This document shows positions 41,817 through 51,382 of a DNA stretch of 64,000 nucleotides, piece by piece. A program made the position numbers and the translations under genes. Source of the stretch: Pseudomonas viridiflava (GTDB lineage: Bacteria > Pseudomonadota > Gammaproteobacteria > Pseudomonadales > Pseudomonadaceae); NCBI RefSeq assembly GCF_900601905.1, contig NZ_UWFA01000170.1, forward strand, positions 62,001 through 126,000. Reading direction: 5' to 3'. The notes beneath the pieces were generated by a model, which did not search any database, was not told the DNA's origin, and saw only the letters and a list, made by a program, of their open reading frames with translations. Each line of letters opens with the position of its first letter. Positions within the stretch are counted from its first letter, which is position 1.

Positions 41817-44133
41817 ACGCCTGTTACCGCGCCTGTTCCTGATCCTTTTACTGGCGATGCTGGCTCTGGCGGGCTGGCAATGGCGTGATGGCGCGCCGCT
41901 GTCCGCCAACCTCATGGAACTGGTGCCCGGTACAAGTCCTGACCCGCTGGAACTGCGCGCCGAACAACGCATGCAGGAACCGCTGAACCGCGAAATCCTG
42001 GTGCTGGTCGGCCACACGGATCGGCAACAGGCAATCGAACTGGCGAAAAAGCTCGGTGAGCAATGGCAGGCCAGCGGGTTGTTCGAAAAAGTGCAATGGA
42101 ACCTGCAGGCTGATGTGCCCGCGCTGCGCGCCCAGTTGTTGCAGGGCCGCCTGGCCATGCTGCCTGCCGCCGACAGAGCGCAGTTGCTCAACGATCCACA
42201 GGCCTTCGTTCAGCAGCGCGTGCAGAGCCTGTTCGATCCGTTCACCGGTTTCAGTCTGGTGCCCAGCCAAGATGACTGGCTGGGCCTGACGGGGCGTATC
42301 CAGAACGGCATGCCGCAGCACGGCGCGGTGCAGCCGGACATCGGCAGCGGCGCGCTGATTGCAGACGCCGATGGCAAAAGCTGGGTGCTGCTGCGAGCCC
42401 GGACTCGAGGCAATGCGTTCGACATGCAACTGCCGTTGTACGTCGCCGATCTGCTCAGCGCGGCGCGGCAACAGGCTGCGCAAGCCAATGGCCAGCTGCT
42501 GGCCGCCAGCGGTTTGCTGTATGCGGCGGAGGGTCAACGCCAGGCCAGCCGGGAAATCACCTGGGTAGGCGGCGGTGCCACGGCAGGCATTCTCTTGCTG
42601 CTGTTGCTGGCATTCCGCCGCTGGAAGGTGTTGCTGGCGTTTGTCCCCGTGCTGGTTGGCATGCTGTTCGGCGCGGTCACATGCGTGGCGGTTTTCGGCC
42701 ACATGCACGTGATGACGCTGGTGCTCGGTTCCAGCCTGATTGGCGTCGCCGTCGATTACCCCCTGCATTACCTGTCCAAAAGCTGGAGCCTCAAACGCTG
42801 GCGCAGCTGGCCCGCCTTGCGCCTGACACTGCCCGGCCTGAGCCTGAGCCTGGCAACCAGTTGCATCGGCTATCTGGCGCTGGCCTGGACGCCATTTCCG
42901 GCGCTGACGCAAATCGCGGTGTTCTCGGCGGCCGGGTTGATCGGCGCGTACCTCGCCGCCGTTTGCCTGCTGCCCGCCCTGCTCGACACTACCGAACTGC
43001 GTCCGGCGCAATGGCCGCTGGCCCTGGCGCAACGCCTGCTGGGCTGGCGTGAAGCGCTGCTGCGGCGTATCGGCACGCCAATCCTGCTGGCCTTGTTGCT
43101 GGTGTTCTGCGCCGCCGGGCTGTGGCAGCTGACCACCAGGAACGACATTCGCCAGTGGGTCTCGGCACCGCCCGCGCTGACTGAGGAAGCGCGCACCATC
43201 GCGCGCATTACCGGTTTCCAGCCCACCAGCCAGTTCTTCCTGGTGCGCGGCAAGGACCCGCAGCAATTGCTCGAACGTCAGGCAGCGCTGACTCAGCGTC
43301 TTGACCCACTGGTAGGCCTTGAGGAATTGAAGGGCTACCTGTCGCTGAATCAGTTGATCGCTTCGACGACCGAGCAAGCGGCACTGCGCAACGCGCTGGG
43401 GAACCTTGCGGATCACTGGCAGCCACTGGTGGACGTCGGCGTACCGGTCGCAGCCTTGCAAGCGGAACTGACTCAACTGCAAGCGCTGCCAGCCCAGGAC
43501 ATCAGTGCTGTGCTGGGCGGCCCGCTCGGCGAGCCTTGGCGCACGTTGTGGCTTGGGGAAACCGCCGAAGGCGTCGCCGGGTTGGTCAGCCTGCAGGGCC
43601 TGAACGACCCGGCCCTGCTGAGGTTGCAGGCTCAGGATCTACCCGGCGTGCAATTGGTGGATCGTCTCGGGCAACTCAACGGGGTGTTCGCCGCGACGCA
43701 GATCAGCGCCGCCGAACTGAAACTGCTGTCCTGCGTGCTGATCGTGCTGTTGCTGATAGTGCCCTTCGGCTTCGGCGGCGCGCTGCGCATCGTTGCCCTG
43801 CCGTTACTGGCGGCGATATGCAGCCTGGCCAGTCTCGGTTGGCTCGGCCAGCCATTGACCCTGTTCAGCCTGTTTGGCCTGTTGCTGGTAACGGCGATCA
43901 GCGTCGACTACGCGATTCTGATGCGCGAGCAGATCGGTGGCGCGGCAGTGAGCCTGCTCGGCACCCTGCTGGCCGCAATCACCACCTGGCTGTCGTTCGG
44001 TTTGCTGGCGGTTTCGGGCACTCCTGCCATCAGCAATTTCGGTTTGTCGGTCAGCCTCGGCCTGGCCTTCAGCTTCATGCTCGCGCCCTGGGCCGCTAGC
44101 CGACGCAAACCTAAAAACGAGGCTGCCTCGTGA
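41788..44133 (+). CDS. MMPL/RND-superfamily exporter (APE operon)
   Basis: The 781-residue inner-membrane protein has the duplicated RND-like layout: one N-terminal helix, a periplasmic loop (about 40-250), a five-to-six-helix block (250-415), a second loop (430-640) and a second helix block. A VAVDYPLHYLSKSW segment and a SVDYAILMREQ segment in equivalent positions carry the Asp residues expected of proton-driven MMPL transporters. It is the likely exporter that hands the polyene lipid to the LolA-like carrier. Confidence 0.9.
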   Translation: MRSVKILQSERLLPRLFLILLLAMLALAGWQWRDGAPLSANLMELVPGTSPDPLELRAEQRMQEPLNREILVLVGHTDRQQAIELAKKLGEQWQASGLFEKVQWNLQADVPALRAQLLQGRLAMLPAADRAQLLNDPQAFVQQRVQSLFDPFTGFSLVPSQDDWLGLTGRIQNGMPQHGAVQPDIGSGALIADADGKSWVLLRARTRGNAFDMQLPLYVADLLSAARQQAAQANGQLLAASGLLYAAEGQRQASREITWVGGGATAGILLLLLLAFRRWKVLLAFVPVLVGMLFGAVTCVAVFGHMHVMTLVLGSSLIGVAVDYPLHYLSKSWSLKRWRSWPALRLTLPGLSLSLATSCIGYLALAWTPFPALTQIAVFSAAGLIGAYLAAVCLLPALLDTTELRPAQWPLALAQRLLGWREALLRRIGTPILLALLLVFCAAGLWQLTTRNDIRQWVSAPPALTEEARTIARITGFQPTSQFFLVRGKDPQQLLERQAALTQRLDPLVGLEELKGYLSLNQLIASTTEQAALRNALGNLADHWQPLVDVGVPVAALQAELTQLQALPAQDISAVLGGPLGEPWRTLWLGETAEGVAGLVSLQGLNDPALLRLQAQDLPGVQLVDRLGQLNGVFAATQISAAELKLLSCVLIVLLLIVPFGFGGALRIVALPLLAAICSLASLGWLGQPLTLFSLFGLLLVTAISVDYAILMREQIGGAAVSLLGTLLAAITTWLSFGLLAVSGTPAISNFGLSVSLGLAFSFMLAPWAASRRKPKNEAAS

Positions 44134-45299
44134 TGACGCTGCTGTTCTGGCTGATGGCCCTGCTGATGTTTGCCGTAGCCACTCGCCTGGGCCGTTATCT
44201 GGGCCTGATCCCGATAGTCAGCCAGTTGCTGCTGGCGACGTTTTGCCTGCCGCTATTGATGCTGTTCTGGATTGAGCCGCACTGGCAACTGAGCGGTGCG
44301 CAACTGATTGCGCCGGGCTGGCTCAAGGTTCTGTATGGCCTGAGCTTCGCCCTGGTGCTGGGGCATATTCTCAGCGACGTGATCGACGTGAAGATGGATC
44401 GCCAGAGCCTCAAGGTCGCGCTGCCCAGCTTCTGCGTGCCGTTCGCAGCCGGCCTCTTCTGCGCGCTGTGGCTTTTCCCCAGCCAGCCGTGGATCAGCTC
44501 GCTGGCGTTGGGCCTGGTCTTTGCGATTACCGCGATCCCGGTGCTGTACCTGTATCTGCAACACATCGACTACCCACCCGCCGCGACCCGACGCCTGGTG
44601 CAGACCGCAATTTTTATCGACCTGGCCTGCTGGAGCCTGTTCGGCATCGCCCAGGGCAGCCTGAACCTGACCAGCCTGCTGCTGCCGTTGCTGGAGGCCT
44701 GCGTGCCCGTGCTGCTGCGCACCATGCACGTGCGCCAGCCGGTGGTATACAGCCTGATGTTTTTTGCGCTGTTGATGGTGGCCGAGCATTATCGGCTCAA
44801 TGCACTGATATTCGGCATTGGTTACCTGCTGTGCATGGCGCGCCTGAAACTGCCCTGGGTGCTGCCGATCAGCACGCTGTGGTTCAAGCGTCTGCAGACC
44901 TGGCTGGCAATCCCGTTGATCCTGACGTTCGGCATCGTCCAGATCAATGTCCACAGCGCCATGCACAGCCTGAGCTGGGGCCAGTTGCTGGCGCTGATTA
45001 TTCTGCCGATTGCGAGCAAGATGCTCGGTAACTGGCTGGGGCTGTACTGGGCGCCGCCGTCGTTTCCCGGTGCCAGTCGCTGGCGGGAAAGTGTCCTGTT
45101 GAATATTCGCGGTTTGAGTGAAATCGTGTTCCTCAACCTGCTGCTGCAACAACAATTGATCAGCACCGCGCTGTATTTCGCGCTGATGCTGATGAGCCTG
45201 CTTGCCACTTTGCTGCCCGCGCTGCTGGGCATGGGGCGAGCGTCGTTGGCGGGTTCAAACACCGTCGAACCCATAAGGAAATCCTGTGCCAATAACTGA
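44133..45299 (+). CDS. CPA2 antiporter-like membrane protein (APE operon)
   Basis: The predicted 388-residue protein has about 12 hydrophobic helices. Its C-terminal segment NIRGLSEIVFLNLLLQQQL resembles the CPA2 monovalent cation/proton antiporters, where the equivalent Arg-Gly-Leu-x-Glu helix is conserved. Polar residues of the central ion-binding helices look weak, so transport of ions is uncertain. TGATG couples it to the exporter; GTG 44130 is an alternative start. This family member is not part of the minimal APE core as I know it. Confidence 0.65.
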   Translation: MTLLFWLMALLMFAVATRLGRYLGLIPIVSQLLLATFCLPLLMLFWIEPHWQLSGAQLIAPGWLKVLYGLSFALVLGHILSDVIDVKMDRQSLKVALPSFCVPFAAGLFCALWLFPSQPWISSLALGLVFAITAIPVLYLYLQHIDYPPAATRRLVQTAIFIDLACWSLFGIAQGSLNLTSLLLPLLEACVPVLLRTMHVRQPVVYSLMFFALLMVAEHYRLNALIFGIGYLLCMARLKLPWVLPISTLWFKRLQTWLAIPLILTFGIVQINVHSAMHSLSWGQLLALIILPIASKMLGNWLGLYWAPPSFPGASRWRESVLLNIRGLSEIVFLNLLLQQQLISTALYFALMLMSLLATLLPALLGMGRASLAGSNTVEPIRKSCANN

Positions 45300-46533
45300 T
45301 AGGGAAAGCCGCAACGTCGTCGTCATCGGCGCCGGTCCCGCTGGTGCAATTGCCGCGACGCTGCTCAAGCGCAAAGGCCACGACGTATTGATCATCGAGC
45401 GCCAGCTGTTCCCGCGCTTTTCCATCGGCGAAAGCCTGCTGTCCCACTGCCTGGATTTCGTCGAAGAAGCCGGCATGCTCGACGCCGTCAAGGCCGCCGG
45501 TTTCCAGAAAAAAAACGGCGCGGCGTTCGCCTGGCGTGATCAGTACAGCGCGTTTGATTTCGGCGACACCTTCAGCCAGGGCCAGCCGTCGACCTTCCAG
45601 GTTCAGCGCGGCACCTTCGACAAACTGCTCGCCGATCAGGCCGAGCTGCAGGGGGTGGAAATCCGCTATCAGGAGGAAATCATCGCGGGCGATTTCGAAA
45701 GCCTACGGCCAGTGCTCAGCGTACGTCGCGAAGACGGCAGCGAGTACCAGTTGCAAGCGCAGTTCGTGCTCGACGCCAGTGGTTATGGCCGGGTGCTGCC
45801 GCGCTTGCTGGACCTGGAAGCGCCGTCTAACTTTCCGGTGCGCAAGGCGGTGTTCACCCATATCGAAGACCACATCGACCCGGCGAACTTCGACCGCGAG
45901 AAAATCCTCGTCAGTATTCATCCGGTGCATCGCGACGTCTGGTTCTGGTCGATCCCGTTCAGCGATGGCCGCTGCTCCCAGGGCGTGGTCGCCGACGCGC
46001 AGCGCTTCGAAGGTAAGCCCGAAGACCTGGACGCCTGCCTGCGTGAGTTCATCGACGAAACCCCGCACCTCAAGGCGCTGCTCAAAGACGCGGTCTGGGA
46101 CACTCCGGCGCGGACCATCGGTGGTTATTCGGCCAACGTGAAAACCCTGTACGGCCCGAACTTCGCGCTGCTGGGCAATGCTGCGGAATTCCTCGACCCG
46201 GTGTTTTCCTCCGGCGTGACCATTGCCATGCGTTCGGCGAGCATGGCCGCCAAGGTGCTGGATCGCCAGCTGCAAGGTGAGGCCGTCGACTGGGAAGCAG
46301 AATTCTCCAAACCCTTGAAACGCGGCGTGGACACCTTCCGCGCCTACGTTGAAGGCTGGTACGAAGGCACCTTTCAGGACGTGATTTTCTATCAGGACGG
46401 CACAGAAGAGATCCGCCGCATGATCTGCGCGATCCTCGCCGGTTACGCCTGGGATGAGCGCAACCCCTTCGTCAGCGAATCCAGGCGGCGCCTGCGCATG
46501 CTCTCGGAAATCTGCGCGAGCACCGCGCAATGA
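45286..46533 (+). CDS. FAD-dependent oxidoreductase, halogenase/geranylgeranyl-reductase-like
   Basis: This 415-residue flavoprotein has an N-terminal GAGPAGAIAA dinucleotide fold (about residues 13-22), an FPRFSIGESLL motif typical of the flavin halogenase and geranylgeranyl reductase group, and a GNAAEFLDPVFSSGV motif near residue 300. The WxWxIP motif of true halogenases is represented only by WFWSIPF, so halogenation is doubtful. It may tailor the aryl head or control the polyene's oxidation state. GTG start at 45286 with AAGGAA upstream. Confidence 0.8.
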   Translation: MPITDRESRNVVVIGAGPAGAIAATLLKRKGHDVLIIERQLFPRFSIGESLLSHCLDFVEEAGMLDAVKAAGFQKKNGAAFAWRDQYSAFDFGDTFSQGQPSTFQVQRGTFDKLLADQAELQGVEIRYQEEIIAGDFESLRPVLSVRREDGSEYQLQAQFVLDASGYGRVLPRLLDLEAPSNFPVRKAVFTHIEDHIDPANFDREKILVSIHPVHRDVWFWSIPFSDGRCSQGVVADAQRFEGKPEDLDACLREFIDETPHLKALLKDAVWDTPARTIGGYSANVKTLYGPNFALLGNAAEFLDPVFSSGVTIAMRSASMAAKVLDRQLQGEAVDWEAEFSKPLKRGVDTFRAYVEGWYEGTFQDVIFYQDGTEEIRRMICAILAGYAWDERNPFVSESRRRLRMLSEICASTAQ

Positions 46534-47264
46534 GCGGGCCGTTCCTGAGCGACAGCTATGTCGAAGAAACCCGCTTTGGGCTGTGGTTTCTGCGCAGCCA
46601 CACCTGGCAGCATCGGGTGTTGCGCGTCGCCATCGACGATCTGCGCAGGTTGTTCGAGGGGGCGCCGCCCAGTGAGCCGGTGTTGCTCGACGCCGGTTGC
46701 GGCCAGGGCAAGTCGTTCAAGCATTTGTGCCAGGTTTTCCGCCCTTCACGGCTGCTGGGTGTGGATGCTGATCCCGACAGCCTGACCATGAGCCGCGCCG
46801 AAGCTCGCGCCCAGGGTCTCAATGTCGAGTTGCTAGGCAGCGACTGCGCAGCGCTGCAATTGGCCGATGCCAGCGTCGACTTGCTGTTCTGCCATCAGAC
46901 CTTTCACCATCTGGTCGAGCAGGAGCAAGCGCTGGCCGAGTTCTATCGGGTGCTCAAGCCCGGTGGTTACCTGCTGTTCGCCGAGTCCACCGAAGCCTAC
47001 ATCGACACCTGGGTGATCCGCTGGCTGTTCCGTCATCCGATGCAGGTGCAAAAGAGTGCCGAGCAATATCTACAGATGATCCGCGATCAGGGCTTCCAGT
47101 TCGGGCCGCAGAATGTGTCATACCCGTATCTGTGGTGGAGCCGCGCCAAAGACTTCGGCCTGCTGGAGCGTTTGAACCTGCGCAAGCCCGCGCCGGTTGG
47201 CCAGCGCGAAGAAACCCTGGTCAATGTCGTGGCCCGCAAGCCGCTTGAGGAGGGCACACCATGA
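46530..47264 (+). CDS. SAM-dependent class I methyltransferase (APE operon)
   Basis: The 244-residue enzyme has methyltransferase motif I LLDAGCGQGKSF (about residues 52-63), an acidic GVDADPDSL and a post-motif region with FCHQTFHHLVEQ. APE head groups are often methylated on the ring, which would suit this enzyme. It is coupled by ATGA overlaps both upstream and downstream. Confidence 0.88.
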   Translation: MSGPFLSDSYVEETRFGLWFLRSHTWQHRVLRVAIDDLRRLFEGAPPSEPVLLDAGCGQGKSFKHLCQVFRPSRLLGVDADPDSLTMSRAEARAQGLNVELLGSDCAALQLADASVDLLFCHQTFHHLVEQEQALAEFYRVLKPGGYLLFAESTEAYIDTWVIRWLFRHPMQVQKSAEQYLQMIRDQGFQFGPQNVSYPYLWWSRAKDFGLLERLNLRKPAPVGQREETLVNVVARKPLEEGTP

Positions 47265-47761
47265 TCCGTGCCTTGTTGATGGGCTGCGTGCTGCTGCTGA
47301 GCGCCTGCGCCAGCCAGGTCCCATTGCCGGTTGCGATGCCGCACCTGCAGTTGCCCATGCAATTACACATTCAACGCCAGCAGGCCGAGCAACGGCAGGA
47401 CTGGTTGCTGGTGATTCAACAGGAAGCGACCGGCCTGCGCTGGTCGCTGATGGACCCGCTGGGCATTCCCCTCGCCCGCCAGCAGTTGATTCAGGGCCAG
47501 TGGCAGGCTGACGGCCTGTTGCCGCCCAATGCCGAAGCCCGAGAATTGTTCGCTGCGCTGTTATTTGCCCTGACGCCGGACAATGAGCTGCATGTCAGTT
47601 ATCCCCAGGCCATGCGTCGCGGCACGCAACGCATCTTCGAAGCGCGCTGGGGCGTTGAATACAGCAGCGCTGACACCTTTCGGCTGGTGATTCTGGGCAA
47701 CAAAAACGGCAAGCGGCTGGACTATGGCATCAGCCCACTGAACAACGAGCCTGCCCCATGA
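47261..47761 (+). CDS. DUF3261 lipoprotein (APE operon)
   Basis: The 166-residue protein has a lipoprotein signal with lipobox LLSAC and lipidated Cys16. The mature part (QQAEQRQDWLLVIQQE and RIFEARWGVEY) matches the DUF3261 group seen in APE operons. Residue +2 after Cys is Ala, so outer-membrane sorting is expected. It may receive the product from the LolA-like carrier, in the way LolB does; that role is inferred. Confidence 0.82.
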   Translation: MIRALLMGCVLLLSACASQVPLPVAMPHLQLPMQLHIQRQQAEQRQDWLLVIQQEATGLRWSLMDPLGIPLARQQLIQGQWQADGLLPPNAEARELFAALLFALTPDNELHVSYPQAMRRGTQRIFEARWGVEYSSADTFRLVILGNKNGKRLDYGISPLNNEPAP

Positions 47762-48954
47762 CCGCTTATCTCAATGCACTTGGCCTGATTTGCGCGCTGG
47801 GCCAGGAGCGCCGCGAAGTCGCCCGTCGGCTGTTTGCAGCCGACGACTCGGGCATGGTCACCGAAAGCGGCTGGGTGCCGGAGCGCAGCCTGCCAGTCGG
47901 TGCGGTGAAGGCCAAGTTGCCTGCAATCCCTGCGCATCTGGCCAATCACAGCAGCCGCAACAATCAACTGCTGTTGGCCGCGGCGCAACAGATCGAGCCG
48001 CAGATCCGTGACGCTATCCAGCGTTACGGAGCTGACCGGATCGGGGTGATTCTGGGCACCAGCACGTCGGGCATCGATGAAGCCGGGCGCAGTATTGGCG
48101 CCTGGCTCAACGATCAGCAGTTCCCGGAGGACTATCACTATCAGCAACAGGAACTGGGCGCTCCGGCAAACTTCTTGGCGCAGTGGCTGCAACTGAGCGG
48201 CCCGGCGTATGTGATCTCGACCGCCTGCACCTCCAGCGCCCGCGCCCTGCTGAGCGCCCGTCGCGCCTTGGACATGGGCTTGTGCGACGTGGTGCTGTGC
48301 GGCGGTGTCGACACGCTGTGCAAGCTGACGCTCAACGGGTTTTCCGCGCTGGAAGCGGTCTCGGCGCAGCGCTGCAATCCGTTTTCCCGCAACCGGGACG
48401 GGATCAATATCGGCGAGGCCGCCGTGCTGTTCCTGATGACCCGGGAAACCAGTGACGAGCATTGCATCGCTTTACTGGGCGCCGGAGCCACCTGCGATGC
48501 GCACCATATTTCCGCGCCGGAACCCACCGGTAGGGGCGCACGCCAGGCGATGCAGCAAGCACTGGATAATGCCGGGCTGAACGCTACGCAGATCGGCTAT
48601 CTGAACCTGCACGGCACCGCCACCGCGCACAACGACGCCATGGAAAGCCTGGCCGTCGAGGCGATTTTTCCGCACGGTGTGCCCTGCTCTTCAACCAAAC
48701 CGCTGACCGGCCATACCCTGGGTGCGGCCGGTGCCCTGGAAGCTGCGTTTTGCTGGTTGAGCCTGGCCCCGGAAAACACCGGCCACGCCCTGCCCCCACA
48801 GATATGGGACCAGCAGGCCGACCCGCTGCTGCCGGTGCTGCGGTTTACTGACTGTGATTCGCGTCTGGCACAAACGCCGCAACGCTACCTGATGAGCAAT
48901 TCCTTTGCTTTCGGCGGCAACAACATCAGCCTGATTATCGGAGACGCCCCATGA
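47758..48954 (+). CDS. Beta-ketoacyl-ACP synthase (ApeO-like)
   Basis: A 398-residue condensing enzyme with active-site Cys in STACTSSARAL and two His in LHGTATAHND and TGHTLGAAGALEA. It should extend the polyene with malonyl-ACP, forming a complex with the chain-length factor encoded at the start of the operon. It is coupled by a four-base overlap to the genes on both sides. Confidence 0.92.
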   Translation: MTAYLNALGLICALGQERREVARRLFAADDSGMVTESGWVPERSLPVGAVKAKLPAIPAHLANHSSRNNQLLLAAAQQIEPQIRDAIQRYGADRIGVILGTSTSGIDEAGRSIGAWLNDQQFPEDYHYQQQELGAPANFLAQWLQLSGPAYVISTACTSSARALLSARRALDMGLCDVVLCGGVDTLCKLTLNGFSALEAVSAQRCNPFSRNRDGINIGEAAVLFLMTRETSDEHCIALLGAGATCDAHHISAPEPTGRGARQAMQQALDNAGLNATQIGYLNLHGTATAHNDAMESLAVEAIFPHGVPCSSTKPLTGHTLGAAGALEAAFCWLSLAPENTGHALPPQIWDQQADPLLPVLRFTDCDSRLAQTPQRYLMSNSFAFGGNNISLIIGDAP

Positions 48955-49406
48955 TCGATTGGCCGCTCGCCGAACTGATCCCTCACGCTGGCGACATGAT
49001 CCTCATCGACGAGGTAATGTCGTTCGACGCAGAACAGATTCACACCCGCCTGACCGTCAGGCCCGGCGGCCTGTTCAATCGTGCCAACGGCGACATGCCG
49101 GCCTGGATTGGCGTCGAGCTGATGGCCCAGAGCATTGCCGCCTATGCCGGTTGCCAGGCGCGTAGCCGGGGCGAACCGGTCGCACTGGGCTTCCTGCTCG
49201 GCAGCCGCAAGTTCGAATGCAACGTGGAACATTTTGCCGCTGGCAGCGAGTTGACCATCCACGCCGTACGCTCGTTGCAGGACGACAATGGCATGGGGGT
49301 TTTCGAATGCCGCCTCACGGGCCCTGCTATCGAAGCGTTTGCCCGCCTCAACGTTTACTGCCCGCCCGAAGCGGCAAATTATCTGGCTGAAGGAGCCCCG
49401 GCATGA
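48951..49406 (+). CDS. Hotdog-fold dehydratase subunit (ApeP-like)
   Basis: The 151-residue protein has a FabA/FabZ-like hotdog start (LIPHAGDMILIDEV) and the central helix with GVELMAQSIAAYAG. In APE systems ApeP pairs with ApeI to dehydrate beta-hydroxyacyl-ACP. Here the ApeI partner is the C-terminal domain of the ligase fusion. ATGA overlaps link it to both neighbours. Confidence 0.88.
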   Translation: MIDWPLAELIPHAGDMILIDEVMSFDAEQIHTRLTVRPGGLFNRANGDMPAWIGVELMAQSIAAYAGCQARSRGEPVALGFLLGSRKFECNVEHFAAGSELTIHAVRSLQDDNGMGVFECRLTGPAIEAFARLNVYCPPEAANYLAEGAPA

Positions 49407-50131
49407 CGGACTCGATACTGGTCACCGGTTCCAGCCGTGGCATTGGCCGGGCCATCGCCCTACGTCTGGCGCAGGCAGGTTTCGACCTGATTCTGCATTG
49501 CCGCACTGGCCGTAGCGAAGCCGAAGCGGTTCAAGCCGAGGTCATCGCCCTCGGTCGTCAGGCGCGGATTCTGCAGTTCGATGTGGCTGACCGCGAAGCC
49601 TGCAAGACCATTCTTGAACACGACGTGGAAACCCACGGCGCATATTACGGCGTGGTACTCAACGCCGGTCTGACCCGCGACGGGGCCTTCCCGGCCCTGA
49701 GCGACGACGATTGGGACGTGGTGCTCAGAACCAACCTGGACGGCTTCTACAATGTGCTGCACCCAGTGATGATGCCAATGATTCGGCGCCGTGCAGCGGG
49801 GCGGATTGTCTGCATCACGTCCGTCTCGGGGCTGATCGGCAATCGCGGGCAGGTCAATTACAGCGCGTCCAAGGCTGGCGTCATCGGCGCCGCCAAGGCA
49901 CTGGCCATCGAACTGGGCAAACGCAAGATCACCGTCAACTGCGTCGCCCCCGGCCTGATCGATACCGCCATGCTCGACGAGAATGTTCCGGTGGATGAAC
50001 TGATGAAAATGATCCCGGCACAACGCATGGGCACACCGGAAGAAGTCGCCGGGGCAGTGAATTTCCTGATGTCGGCAGAAGCCGCTTACATCACTCGCCA
50101 GGTACTGGCCGTCAACGGAGGTCTGTGCTGA
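49403..50131 (+). CDS. 3-ketoacyl-ACP reductase (FabG/ApeQ-like)
   Basis: A 242-residue short-chain dehydrogenase with the NADPH site TGSSRGIGRA (about residues 7-16), NAGLTRDG (about 88-95), active-site Ser in ITSVSG and YSASK for the Tyr and Lys. It reduces the keto intermediates of polyene extension. The next gene's start overlaps its stop (TGATG). Confidence 0.93.
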   Translation: MTDSILVTGSSRGIGRAIALRLAQAGFDLILHCRTGRSEAEAVQAEVIALGRQARILQFDVADREACKTILEHDVETHGAYYGVVLNAGLTRDGAFPALSDDDWDVVLRTNLDGFYNVLHPVMMPMIRRRAAGRIVCITSVSGLIGNRGQVNYSASKAGVIGAAKALAIELGKRKITVNCVAPGLIDTAMLDENVPVDELMKMIPAQRMGTPEEVAGAVNFLMSAEAAYITRQVLAVNGGLC

Positions 50132-51357
50132 TGAAGCGCGTTGTCGTTACCGGCATGGCCGGCATTACCTCACTGGGCAGCACCTGGGACAGCATCGCGG
50201 CCAACTTCGACGCCAACCGCAGCGGCATTCGGCGGATGAACGAATGGGACCGCTTCATCGAGCTGAACACTCGGCTGGCCGGCCCTATCGATGATTTCGT
50301 GGTGCCCTCCCACTGGACCCGCAAACAGCTGCGCAGCATGGGCCGGGTGTCACGACTGGCCGTGGGCGCGTCCGAGCAGGCCTTGATCGACGCAGGCCTG
50401 CTCAACGATCCGATCATCCGCGACGGGCGCATGGGCACCGCCTGTGGCTCATCCACCGGCAGCACCGACGAGATCAAGGCCTTCGGCAACATGCTGCTCA
50501 ATTCCGTGGCGGAGGGGCTGAACGCCAACTCCTACGTGCGCATGATGCCGCACACCACCGCCGCCAATATCAGCATCTTCTTCGGCCTCACCGGGCGCCT
50601 GATCCCGACTTCCAGCGCCTGCACCAGTGGTAGCCAGGGCATCGGCTATGCCTACGAGTCGATCAAGTTCGGTCGCCTGCCGCTGATGCTGGCCGGTGGC
50701 GCGGAAGAACTGTGTCCGACCGAAGCCATGGTCTTCGACGCGCTATATGCCACCAGCCTGAAAAATGATGCGCCGCAGACCAGCCCACGCCCTTACGACA
50801 GCGGTCGTGATGGCCTGGTAATTGGCGAGGGCGGCGGCATGCTGGTCCTCGAAGAACTCGAACATGCGCTGGCCCGTGGCGCGCATATCCATGCCGAACT
50901 GGTGGGTTTCGGCAGCAACGCCGACGGCGCCCACAGCACCCGCCCGGAGCAAGCCACCATGCGCCGTGCCATGGAGCTGGCGCTGGAAGACGCCAACCTG
51001 CCGCCTGAGGCCATCGGCTACGTCAACGGCCACGGCACCGCCACGGAACAGGGCGATATCGCCGAAACCCTGGCGACCAGCAGCCTGTTTGGCTCGCGCA
51101 TGCCGATCAGTTCGCAGAAGAGCTTTCTGGGCCACACCTTGGGCGCCTGCGGTGCGCTGGAGTCATGGTTCTGTATCGAGATGCTCAATCGCGACCGATA
51201 CATCCACACGCTGAATCTGGATGACGTGGATCCCCAGTGCGGTGATCTGGATTATCTGCGCGGCGAACCGAGAAAAATGAGCCACGAGTACGTCATGAAT
51301 AACAATTTTGCGTTTGGTGGTGTCAATACCTCGCTGATTTTCCGCCGCTGGCATTGA
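50131..51357 (+). CDS. Beta-ketoacyl-ACP synthase II (ApeR-like)
   Basis: A 408-residue condensing enzyme with Cys in SSACTSGSQGIG and His residues in NGHGTATEQGD and FLGHTLGACGALE. A second ketosynthase is a constant feature of APE loci and probably does the first condensation on the aryl starter. GGAGG at 50117-50121 supports ATG 50131; the longer GTG at 50125 is too close to it. Confidence 0.92.
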   Translation: MKRVVVTGMAGITSLGSTWDSIAANFDANRSGIRRMNEWDRFIELNTRLAGPIDDFVVPSHWTRKQLRSMGRVSRLAVGASEQALIDAGLLNDPIIRDGRMGTACGSSTGSTDEIKAFGNMLLNSVAEGLNANSYVRMMPHTTAANISIFFGLTGRLIPTSSACTSGSQGIGYAYESIKFGRLPLMLAGGAEELCPTEAMVFDALYATSLKNDAPQTSPRPYDSGRDGLVIGEGGGMLVLEELEHALARGAHIHAELVGFGSNADGAHSTRPEQATMRRAMELALEDANLPPEAIGYVNGHGTATEQGDIAETLATSSLFGSRMPISSQKSFLGHTLGACGALESWFCIEMLNRDRYIHTLNLDDVDPQCGDLDYLRGEPRKMSHEYVMNNNFAFGGVNTSLIFRRWH

Positions 51358-51382
51358 ATTGTTTTACTACGGAGTAAAGGGA

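Noticed and set aside
41848..43482. 544-codon minus-strand frame opposite the MMPL exporter
   Set aside because: Shadow ORF rich in Gln/Arg/His; the plus strand encodes a full RND-type exporter.
45286..46533. Annotation as a tryptophan halogenase
   Set aside because: FAD and ESLL motifs match the wider superfamily, but a clear WxWxIP halogenase motif is not seen, so only a general flavoprotein call is supported.
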